NCBI GenBank assembly: GCA_049596815.1
Contig: JBMYLY010000059.1
Span: 1-8,376 of the forward strand
DNA length: 8,376 bases
Direction of reading: 5' to 3'
DNA from: UBA724 sp049596815
GTDB lineage: Bacteria > Bacteroidota > Bacteroidia > Flavobacteriales > Flavobacteriaceae
The position numbers were made by a program, and so were the translations under genes. Below the pieces are notes generated by a model. The model saw only the letters and a program-made list of their open reading frames with translations. It did no database searches and was not told where the DNA came from. Of this stretch, positions 1-5,823 are shown piece after piece; within the stretch, counting starts at the first letter, position 1; the number at the start of each line of letters is the position of its first letter.

Positions 1-8
1 TTGTATTT

Positions 9-16
9 TAGATTTT
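9..16 (+). promoter_or_regulatory. Possible -7 element of the fbp promoter
   Basis: The sequence TAGATTTT matches five of the six fixed positions of the Bacteroidota -7 consensus TAnnTTTG; the final G is a T. It lies 21 bases before the fbp ATG, a sensible distance for a short leader. Any -33 element would fall outside the window, so the match cannot be tested further. In AT-rich sequence such a match arises easily by chance. Confidence 0.22.
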
Positions 17-37
17 ATTACCAACGCCCCCTCAACC

Positions 38-1036
38 ATGCCTACCAACCGTACCCTCGGCGAATTTATCATTCAAAATCAAGAACATTTCCCTTACGCT
101 TCTGGCGAACTCTCCAGTCTGGTCAATGCCATACGGCTGGCCGCCAAAACCGTAAACCACGAAGTCAACAAAGCCGGATTGGTAGACATCGTAGGCGCCC
201 ACGGAGAGACCAATGCCCATGGCGAAGACCAACAAAAACTCGATGTATTGGCCAACCGTGTGTTTATCAAAGCATTGCAAAACCGGGAAATCATCTGCGG
301 ATTGGCCTCGGAAGAGGAAGAAAATTTTGTGGCTTTTGACAAAGACAGCAAAGCCAACCACAACAAATACATTGTCTTGATTGACCCACTCGATGGGTCG
401 TCCAACATAGACGTCAACGTTTCGGTAGGCACCATTTTTTCAATCTATAGAAGGGTTTCTCCGGTGGGAAGTCCGGCACAAATCGAGGACTATTTACAAA
501 AAGGGAGTTGCCAAGTGGCGGCTGGCTATGTTGTCTATGGCACCTCTACCATGTTGGTGTATAGCACCGGAAAGGGCGTGCTTGGCTTTACCCTCAACCC
601 TGCTTTAGGTACCTTCTATTTGTCACATCCCAATATGCGATTTCCTCAAGTGGGTCATATCTATTCCATCAACGAAGGGAACTACCTACATTTTCCCAAA
701 GGTGTAAAACAATACCTAAAATATTGTCAAGCAATAGAGAGAGATAGGCCCTATACTTCAAGGTATATCGGTTCACTGATTTCTGACTTTCATCGCAACC
801 TTATCAAAGGGGGTATCTATTTATACCCTTCTACCCAACAAAACCCCAACGGAAAACTCATGCTTTTGTACGAGTGCAACCCCATCGCTTTTTTGACAGA
901 GCAAGCAGGGGGCAAAGCCAGTGACGGTCACAGACGCATTTTGGACATCAAGCCCCAAGCGTTGCACCAAAGGGTACCGTTTTATTGCGGAAACCTAGAA
1001 ATGGTCAATCAGCTCGAGAGCTATTTGGCACAGTAG
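38..1036 (+). CDS. fbp: Class I fructose-1,6-bisphosphatase
   Basis: This cytoplasmic enzyme hydrolyses fructose-1,6-bisphosphate to fructose-6-phosphate and phosphate, the committed step of gluconeogenesis. At 332 residues it has the usual length for class I enzymes. Visible family motifs are an acidic SEEEE run at residues 91-95, the metal-binding DPLDGSSN at 116-123, RYIGSLISDFHR at 242-253 (the substrate-contact Arg-Tyr region) and LLYECNP at 276-282, whose Glu279 corresponds to the third metal ligand of the pig enzyme. The ATG at 38 gives an N-terminus (TLGEFIIQNQ) that matches the family start. The gene is followed by a 62-base gap with its own promoter candidate, so I treat it as separate from the operon downstream, although there is no clear terminator and read-through is possible. 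The functional link to the arsenosugar-type genes, if any, is not evident. Confidence 0.97.
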   Translation: MPTNRTLGEFIIQNQEHFPYASGELSSLVNAIRLAAKTVNHEVNKAGLVDIVGAHGETNAHGEDQQKLDVLANRVFIKALQNREIICGLASEEEENFVAFDKDSKANHNKYIVLIDPLDGSSNIDVNVSVGTIFSIYRRVSPVGSPAQIEDYLQKGSCQVAAGYVVYGTSTMLVYSTGKGVLGFTLNPALGTFYLSHPNMRFPQVGHIYSINEGNYLHFPKGVKQYLKYCQAIERDRPYTSRYIGSLISDFHRNLIKGGIYLYPSTQQNPNGKLMLLYECNPIAFLTEQAGGKASDGHRRILDIKPQALHQRVPFYCGNLEMVNQLESYLAQ

Positions 1037-1044
1037 TTGTTCGG

Positions 1045-1078
1045 TTTGAGGCTTTACGCTCAAAATCATACATTTGAG
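1045..1078 (+). repeat. TTTGAG-CTCAAA-TTTGAG phased inverted repeats over the operon promoter
   Basis: TTTGAG occurs at 1045-1050, its reverse complement CTCAAA at 1059-1064, and TTTGAG again at 1073-1078. The three units start exactly 14 bases apart and each gap is 8 bases. The outer copies contain the putative -33 TTG and the -7 TTTG, and the middle copy lies in the spacer. The repeats form two mutually exclusive inverted repeats, which could be an operator for a dimeric repressor. Part of the outer-unit identity may simply reflect promoter elements that both end in TTTG. No U-tract follows, so this is not a standard terminator. Confidence 0.5.
1046..1076 (+). promoter_or_regulatory. Predicted Bacteroidota-type promoter for the arsenosugar-type operon
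   Basis: TTG at 1046-1048 and TACATTTG at 1069-1076 match the Bacteroidota primary sigma factor consensus (TTG, about 17-23 bases, TAnnTTTG), with a 20-base spacer and a perfect -7 box. Transcription would start near 1082-1085, giving a leader of roughly 15 bases before the ATG at 1099. It lies in the only real intergenic gap of the window, directly upstream of the first operon gene. The consensus is established knowledge; the assignment here is prediction. Confidence 0.6.
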
Positions 1079-1098
1079 ATTCATCTAAAGCAAGAATC

Positions 1099-1434
1099 AT
1101 GGAAAAAACCTATTACAAACCTGAAAACCTTAAAAAATTTGGAGACATCACCCAGTGGAGCGAAGATCTTGGGACTAAATTTTTTGACTACTACAACGCT
1201 GTTTTTGAAAGTGGGGCGCTTTCTGCCAGAGAAAAATCGCTGATTGCCTTGGCGGTGGCGCATGTGGTACAATGCCCTTATTGTATCGATGCCTACACCC
1301 AAGACGGACTCAAGCGCGGGATCGAAAAAGAAGAAATGATGGAGGCTGTCCATGTAGGGGCTGCTATCAAAAGCGGTGCAGCTTTGGTGCACGGGGTACA
1401 AATGATGAACGTCCATGACAAACTCAGTATGTAA
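1099..1434 (+). CDS. AhpD/carboxymuconolactone decarboxylase-like protein, arsenosugar-associated
   Basis: This small all-alpha protein of 111 residues belongs to the carboxymuconolactone decarboxylase/AhpD fold, which commonly has thiol-dependent peroxidase or disulfide reductase activity. The redox motif is C59-P-Y-C62, with Glu45 (AREK) and His55 (AVAH) upstream in the positions typical of the fold. Classical AhpD has CxxCxxxH, but here the final position is Tyr66 (CPYCIDAY), so the proton-relay His is missing or replaced. No signal peptide is present, so it should be cytoplasmic. Members of this subfamily are known as partners of the ArsS-type radical SAM/Cys-rich protein, matching its place as first gene of the operon. 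The ATG at 1099 follows the predicted promoter closely and is preceded only by an A-rich stretch. It may protect or reset thiols, or handle oxidised arsenic or selenium species; the exact reaction is unknown. Confidence 0.85.
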   Translation: MEKTYYKPENLKKFGDITQWSEDLGTKFFDYYNAVFESGALSAREKSLIALAVAHVVQCPYCIDAYTQDGLKRGIEKEEMMEAVHVGAAIKSGAALVHGVQMMNVHDKLSM

Positions 1435-2471
1435 TGGGTCTTAAGTCATTACAAGCACGTCAGAGCGAACTTTCGGACACAGACCGCCAACTTGAAATTC
1501 TCTCCAACGGGATTTTTGCCGACGGACAACTGCCCAAATTCACCAAACAAATTGGAGGGCCACTCAAACCCAACAAACTGGAAATACTGCAAATCAATAT
1601 GGGCTATATGTGCAACCAAGTATGTGCGCATTGCCATGTGGATGCGGGTCCTGATCGCAAAGAAATCATGACCCAAGAAACCCTTGAGTTGTGCCTGGAT
1701 GTATGTGATAATTATGACATTGGTACGCTCGACCTTACAGGTGGTGCCCCTGAAATGAACCCCCATTTTAGGTGGTTTGTCGAGCAGGCGCGTTCCAAAG
1801 TCAACGACCTGATTGTGCGCTCCAACCTGACCATTTTGACAGCCAATAAAACCTTTAGCGAACTGCCAGAATTCTTTGCACAACACAAAGTACATGTGGT
1901 GTCGTCCCTGCCGTTTTACCGACGCAACAAAACCGACCGCCAACGAGGAAACGGGGTCTTTGACAAGTCTGTCAAAGCCTTGCAAATACTCAACAATCTA
2001 GGCTACGGGCAAGCGGATACCGGTCTCCAAATCGACTTGGTATACAACCCTGCCGGTGCATTTTTGCCCGCAGACCAAAAGGAGTTAGAAGCTGATTTTA
2101 AAAAGGCCTTATTAGATGATTTTGGCATTGTATTCAACCAGTTGTTTACCATCACCAACTTACCCATCAGTCGGTTTTTGGATTACCTGATTGCTACAGA
2201 CAACTACGAAGACTATATGCGTGAGTTGGTATCGGCCTACAACCCAACTGCGTTGGAGAATGTGATGTGTACCAACACCCTTTCTGTAGGTTGGGATGGA
2301 AGTTTGTATGATTGTGATTTTAACCAAATGCTGCAAATGAAAATTGACCACCCCGTGGGTCATATTGGGGATTACAGCTCCGCGATCAACGACCGTAATA
2401 TCCGTGTTTCACAACACTGCTACGGATGCACCGCTGGTGCGGGTAGCAGTTGCCAAGGAGCCTTGACCTGA
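1434..2471 (+). CDS. arsS: Arsenosugar biosynthesis radical SAM protein ArsS
   Basis: ArsS-type radical SAM enzymes are reported to join the 5'-deoxyadenosyl group of SAM to dimethylarsenite, giving the nucleoside precursor of arsenosugars. The protein has 345 residues, as expected. The [4Fe-4S]-SAM motif is C60-x3-C64-x2-C67 (CNQVCAHCHVDAGPDR), followed by TGGAPEMNP at 102-110, the SAM-contact GGxPE-like motif. The C-terminal Cys-rich domain (older name DUF3641) has Cys279 (ENVMC), Cys294 (YDCDFNQ) and the signature HCYGCTAGAGSSC with Cys329, Cys332 and Cys340, probably ligands of an auxiliary cluster. Homologues described as radical SAM/selenodomain proteins can carry selenocysteine; here all sites are ordinary Cys codons. 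The start ATG overlaps the previous stop in TAATG, supporting translational coupling. No arsM methyltransferase lies in the window, so the arsenic substrate is inferred from the family. Confidence 0.93.
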   Translation: MGLKSLQARQSELSDTDRQLEILSNGIFADGQLPKFTKQIGGPLKPNKLEILQINMGYMCNQVCAHCHVDAGPDRKEIMTQETLELCLDVCDNYDIGTLDLTGGAPEMNPHFRWFVEQARSKVNDLIVRSNLTILTANKTFSELPEFFAQHKVHVVSSLPFYRRNKTDRQRGNGVFDKSVKALQILNNLGYGQADTGLQIDLVYNPAGAFLPADQKELEADFKKALLDDFGIVFNQLFTITNLPISRFLDYLIATDNYEDYMRELVSAYNPTALENVMCTNTLSVGWDGSLYDCDFNQMLQMKIDHPVGHIGDYSSAINDRNIRVSQHCYGCTAGAGSSCQGALT

Positions 2472-3061
2472 TGAAAAGAGTGGTTGTTTTTGTGAAAAAC
2501 CCCGTAGTAGGTCAGGTAAAAACCCGATTGGCTGCACAAATTGGCCATTCGGCGGCTTTGGCGATTTACAAAGACTTGGTAAAACACACGGCGCAAGTGT
2601 GTCAAGACTTTCCCCATGCGGTGTATTACAGTCAAGAAGTTATGGACAATGATGATTTTAAAACAAAGTCAAAACACGTGCAGCAAGGCGCAAACCTCGG
2701 CGATCGCATGCGCAACGCACTTCAAGAGGGTTTTTCTTTGGGCTATACGCATCAAATCCTGATAGGCAGTGACCTTCCTGAGCTGAGCAGCGACCTTTTG
2801 TCTCAAGCCTTTGACCAGCTCAACGCGCATGAAATTGTGATAGGCCCTGCCCAAGACGGTGGGTATTATTTGATAGGAATGCATGCGCCCTACAAAGAAG
2901 TGTTTGAAAAGATAGCATGGAGTACGAACCAAGTGTTGGCGCAAACCCTTCAACATTGCAAAGACTACAGTATGCTAAAAACACTCACGGACATTGACAC
3001 CCTTGAAGATTTAAAAGCTTTTCCCAAATTACAAAAACACATTTATGAAAGAACAAATTGA
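2471..3061 (+). CDS. TIGR04282/DUF2064 arsenosugar-associated glycosyltransferase
   Basis: This is a compact GT-A-like nucleotidyl/glycosyltransferase of 196 residues, formerly called rSAM/selenodomain-associated transferase 1. The motifs in order are FVKNPVVGQVKTRLA at 7-21 (the nucleotide-binding start), LGDRM at 76-80, IGSDLPELS at 98-106 with the acidic metal/nucleotide site, GPAQDGGYYLIGM at 125-137, WSTNQVL at 150-156 and DIDTLEDL at 174-181. There is no signal or membrane segment. An in-frame TTG at 2450 would add seven residues (MPRSLDL), but the ATG at 2471 overlaps the arsS stop as TGATG and begins exactly at the conserved first beta strand, so I chose 2471. In an arsenosugar pathway it would plausibly transfer the dimethylarsinoyl-ribose unit, or make the activated donor; the donor and acceptor are unknown. 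Confidence 0.88.
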   Translation: MKRVVVFVKNPVVGQVKTRLAAQIGHSAALAIYKDLVKHTAQVCQDFPHAVYYSQEVMDNDDFKTKSKHVQQGANLGDRMRNALQEGFSLGYTHQILIGSDLPELSSDLLSQAFDQLNAHEIVIGPAQDGGYYLIGMHAPYKEVFEKIAWSTNQVLAQTLQHCKDYSMLKTLTDIDTLEDLKAFPKLQKHIYERTN

Positions 3062-3857
3062 AGAAGCAGTTGATTATTTGAAAGAACATGGTTTTGAGGC
3101 GCCCGAAGTGGGTGTCATTTTGGGTACAGGCATGGGCAAGTTGGTCAACGAAATGGACATTCAGCAAAGTATAAGCTACAATCATATTCCGCATTTTCCG
3201 GCCTCGCTCATTGAATTTCACAAAGGCAAACTGCACTACGGTCAACTGGGCGGGAAAACGGTCTTGGTCATGCAGGGTCGTTTCCACCTCTATGAGGGTT
3301 ACGATTTGCTACAAATCACTTTTCCGGTACGTGTGATGCATGCGTTGGGCATCAAGCACCTGCTCATCAGCAATGCGGCCGGCGCTATCAATACCCAATT
3401 TAATAAAGGAGAACTGATGCTGCTGACCGATCACATCAACCTACAAGGTGGTTCGCCTTTGGCCTTTAAAGGAGTGGAAACTTTTGGGGAGCGGTTTGTG
3501 GATATGATTGCACCCTATGACGAAACCCTCAATAAAACCATTCGCCAATCGGCTCGAGAACACCAAGTCCATCTCAATGAGGGTGTCTATGCCTCGGTGG
3601 TAGGGCCACACCTAGAAACACGCGCCGAATACCGCTACTTGGGTATCATAGGAGCCGATGCGGTCGGGATGTCTACTGTGCCTGAGGTGATCGTGGCCAA
3701 TCATTTGGATTTGCCCTGCGCGGCTATTTCCATACTCACAGACGCGTGTGACCCTGAAAACTTAAGCCCTATCAACATTCCTGAAATCATGGCATTGGCT
3801 GAAAAAGCAGAACCCCATATCATTCGAATTTTCACAGAAACCATTAAAACTTTATGA
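3045..3857 (+). CDS. Purine nucleoside phosphorylase (trimeric PNP/MTAP family)
   Basis: This 270-residue enzyme of the trimeric PNP/MTAP family cleaves purine nucleosides with phosphate to give a free base and ribose-1-phosphate. The phosphate site is visible as GTGMG at 27-31 and QGRFHLYEGY at 77-86, the core SNAAGA at 109-114, and the base/ribose site VGPHLETRAEY at 186-196 followed by ADAVGMSTVPEV at 204-215. By hand alignment with human PNP, Glu201 is kept as Glu191 and Met219 as Met209. Asn243 becomes Asp233 (SILTDACD), and the 5'-OH-contacting His257 falls on Ile245 (INIPEIM), with a two-residue gap in between. The start overlaps the end of the transferase gene by 17 bases. Context and residues suggest phosphorolysis of a 5'-modified adenosine from ArsS rather than general purine salvage. 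Ordinary Bacteroidota PNPs may share some of these residues, so the special substrate is inference. Confidence 0.93.
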   Translation: MKEQIEEAVDYLKEHGFEAPEVGVILGTGMGKLVNEMDIQQSISYNHIPHFPASLIEFHKGKLHYGQLGGKTVLVMQGRFHLYEGYDLLQITFPVRVMHALGIKHLLISNAAGAINTQFNKGELMLLTDHINLQGGSPLAFKGVETFGERFVDMIAPYDETLNKTIRQSAREHQVHLNEGVYASVVGPHLETRAEYRYLGIIGADAVGMSTVPEVIVANHLDLPCAAISILTDACDPENLSPINIPEIMALAEKAEPHIIRIFTETIKTL

Positions 3858-4546
3858 AACTTATGCCCCTCTTGCTGCTGCTTAGCCTGCTAACTTGGGC
3901 ACAACCCACTCATGATAAGTGGACCGATTTGTTGCAGCAATATGTAGATGAAGTCGGGAATGTGGATTACGAAAATTGGCAACAAAACACAGAAGACCTA
4001 GATACATACATCGAGTTATTGGAGGAAAATCCTCCGCAAGAAGATTGGTCAAAGCCCGAAAAACTAGCCTATTGGATCAATGCCTACAACGCCTGTACGG
4101 TCAAGCTAATCTTGGACCATTATCCCCTCAAATCCATTTTACTACTTGTAAATCCTTGGCGAAGGGATGTGATTGAAATTCGAGGTGAAAACCTCGATTT
4201 GAATCATATTGAGCATGAAATACTCCGCAAGATGGACACTCCACAGATACACTTTGCCATTAATTGTGCATCTCGCTCGTGTCCGAATCTAGAACGACAA
4301 GCCTATGAAGCTCATACGCTTTACGAACACTTGAATCATGCCACACAAAAATTCCTAAACGACCCTTCCAAAAACACCTTAGCAGGTTCTGAAATAAAAC
4401 TCTCCAAAATTTTTAAATGGTTTGAAGCGGATTTTACTCAAAGCGGAAGTGTGTTGGATTTCATAAATTTATACATAGAAAAACCCATACCTAGCGATAC
4501 TGCAATTAAGTATCAACGTTATGATTGGACTCTAAACCAAAATTGA
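3854..4546 (+). CDS. Secreted DUF547 domain protein
   Basis: The protein has 230 residues. A signal peptide is clear: MKLMPLLLLLSLLTWAQ, with a hydrophobic core at 4-14 and likely cleavage after Ala16. There is no lipobox Cys, so it should be a soluble periplasmic protein. The DUF547 domain covers about residues 65-210. Its conserved blocks are LAYWINAYNACTVKLIL at 71-87, HIEHEILR at 118-125, the signature HFAINCASRSCPNL at 133-146 with His133, Cys138 and Cys143, and LSKIFKWFEADF at 183-194. The conserved His and Cys residues look like an active or metal site, but the biochemical role of DUF547 is not established. It overlaps the PNP stop as ATGA and the next start as TGATG, so it is produced with the pathway. 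It is the only clearly exported soluble product of the operon, facing the same compartment as parts of the membrane Fe-S protein. Confidence 0.88.
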   Translation: MKLMPLLLLLSLLTWAQPTHDKWTDLLQQYVDEVGNVDYENWQQNTEDLDTYIELLEENPPQEDWSKPEKLAYWINAYNACTVKLILDHYPLKSILLLVNPWRRDVIEIRGENLDLNHIEHEILRKMDTPQIHFAINCASRSCPNLERQAYEAHTLYEHLNHATQKFLNDPSKNTLAGSEIKLSKIFKWFEADFTQSGSVLDFINLYIEKPIPSDTAIKYQRYDWTLNQN

Positions 4547-5823
4547 TGCGTCAAATAGTCATCATCGGCAACGGAATCTCTGGCGTAACTGCTGCAAGGC
4601 ATATGCGGAAAATGGGCGATGATAAGATTTTATTGATATCAGACGAGTCAGATGCTTTTTTTTCTCGCACCGCTCTGATGTATGTCTATATGGGGCATAT
4701 GAAATTCGAACACACACAACCATATGAGGCTGATTTTTGGAAAAAAAACCGAATAGAACGCTTGCGTGGGCGCGTCGTCACCGTCAATCCTACCCAAAAA
4801 ACCTTGTTGCTAAATGATGAATCCACCATAAATTTTGACGTGCTTATCATAGCCACCGGCTCTGTGCCCAACAAGTTTGGATGGCCCGGCCAAAACCTAA
4901 AAGGCGTTCGTGGGCTTTATCACAAACAAGATTTGGATGCCTTAGAGGCCGCAACTCCCAATATCGATCGGGCGGTCATTGTTGGAGGGGGGTTGATTGG
5001 GGTCGAACTGGCGGAAATGTTAGTCAGCAGAGGGAAAAAAGTGACTTTTTTGGTGCGTGAGTCTGCTTTTTGGAACCGAATTATGCCTCAGGAAGAAGCC
5101 ACCATGATTGGCAACCACATCATGGATCATGAGGTTGATTTGCGACTCTCTACCGAACTCAAAGAAATTCTCTCGGATGAAGAGGGAAGCGTACGGGGCA
5201 TCACAACCCAAAACGGTGAGGAAATTCCCTGTCAATGGGTAGGGCTGACGGCTGGGGTGTCTCCCAATATTGGATTTCTTCAAAACAGTGATATAGAAAC
5301 AGAACGCGGGGTATTGGTAGATCGTTTTTTGACGACCAACCACCCTGATATCTACGCCATCGGGGACTGTGTCCAACAGCGAAATCCTGTGGGTCAGCGT
5401 CCTGCTGTGGAAGCTGTATGGTACACAGGGCGAATCATGGGCGAAACCGTGGCTCAGACCATCATGGGACAGCCAAAGGAGTACGCCCCCGGACAATGGT
5501 TCAACTCAGCCAAGTTTTTTGACATAGAATACCAAACCTATGGTTGGGTCAATGCTCAAAAGCAAAACAACGAGCAACAACTCTATTGGTCAGCAGACAA
5601 CAAAGCCCTTCGCATTGCCTTTGACAAAGACAGTCTAAAGATTTTAGGCATACTTGCGTTGGGCATGCGTTTGCGCCATGAACACATTGATCAATGGTTG
5701 AATGAGGGCAGAACATTTGACTATGTGGTGACACACCTTAAAGAAGCGCTGTTTGACCCAGAACTCTACCGCAGTCCCCTTCGAGAAATACAAAATTCTT
5801 TTAATACCCAAACAACTATATGA
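4546..5823 (+). CDS. FAD/NAD(P)-dependent pyridine nucleotide-disulfide-type oxidoreductase
   Basis: This cytoplasmic flavoprotein of 425 residues resembles the NirB N-terminal part, rubredoxin reductase and the AIF-like reductases. The FAD Rossmann motif is GNGISG at 8-13, the first ATG motif is ATGS at 103-106, the NAD(P) fold is GGGLIGVELAE at 147-157, and the second FAD contact is IYAIGDC at 269-275. A C-terminal domain of about 110 residues begins near WFNSAKFFDIEYQTYGW (318-334). There is no CxxC redox disulfide near the first FAD motif as in glutathione or mercuric reductases, which favours electron transfer to an Fe-S or other protein partner. The obvious candidate is the membrane Fe-S protein encoded next. 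An in-frame TTG at 4525 exists, but the ATG at 4546 overlaps the previous stop as TGATG and starts directly at the Rossmann strand. The physiological electron acceptor is unknown. Confidence 0.9.
   Translation: MRQIVIIGNGISGVTAARHMRKMGDDKILLISDESDAFFSRTALMYVYMGHMKFEHTQPYEADFWKKNRIERLRGRVVTVNPTQKTLLLNDESTINFDVLIIATGSVPNKFGWPGQNLKGVRGLYHKQDLDALEAATPNIDRAVIVGGGLIGVELAEMLVSRGKKVTFLVRESAFWNRIMPQEEATMIGNHIMDHEVDLRLSTELKEILSDEEGSVRGITTQNGEEIPCQWVGLTAGVSPNIGFLQNSDIETERGVLVDRFLTTNHPDIYAIGDCVQQRNPVGQRPAVEAVWYTGRIMGETVAQTIMGQPKEYAPGQWFNSAKFFDIEYQTYGWVNAQKQNNEQQLYWSADNKALRIAFDKDSLKILGILALGMRLRHEHIDQWLNEGRTFDYVVTHLKEALFDPELYRSPLREIQNSFNTQTTI

Noticed and set aside
1045..1064. Rho-independent terminator of fbp
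   Set aside because: The six-base-pair stem is AT-rich and lacks a following T-run; the element fits promoter or operator architecture better.
1037..1243. 68-codon + strand open frame starting in the gap after fbp
   Set aside because: It runs out of frame through the AhpD-like gene and starts with a non-ATG codon directly after the fbp stop; the low-complexity product has no motif.
1449..1985. 178-codon open frame on the - strand inside arsS
   Set aside because: It is opposite a confidently assigned gene, has no recognisable motif, and its composition looks like a reverse-strand shadow.
2450..2470. TTG-initiated seven-residue N-terminal extension of the TIGR04282 transferase
   Set aside because: The ATG at 2471 overlaps the arsS stop in the same manner as other starts in this operon and begins at the conserved first strand; the extension lies inside the coding sequence of the arsS C-terminus.
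4525..4545. TTG-initiated extension of the FAD oxidoreductase
   Set aside because: The ATG at 4546 forms TGATG with the DUF547 stop and places the Rossmann strand at residue 3, as usual for the family.
5020..5060. Homopolymer and AAAAAA-TTTTTT runs as frameshift or slippage sites
   Set aside because: The reading frame continues intact through these runs with conserved protein motifs on both sides, so there is no sign of programmed frameshifting or a sequencing error.
5020..5496. 158-codon open frame on the - strand inside the FAD oxidoreductase
   Set aside because: No family motif, signal peptide or upstream promoter is evident, and the + strand gene fully explains the region.
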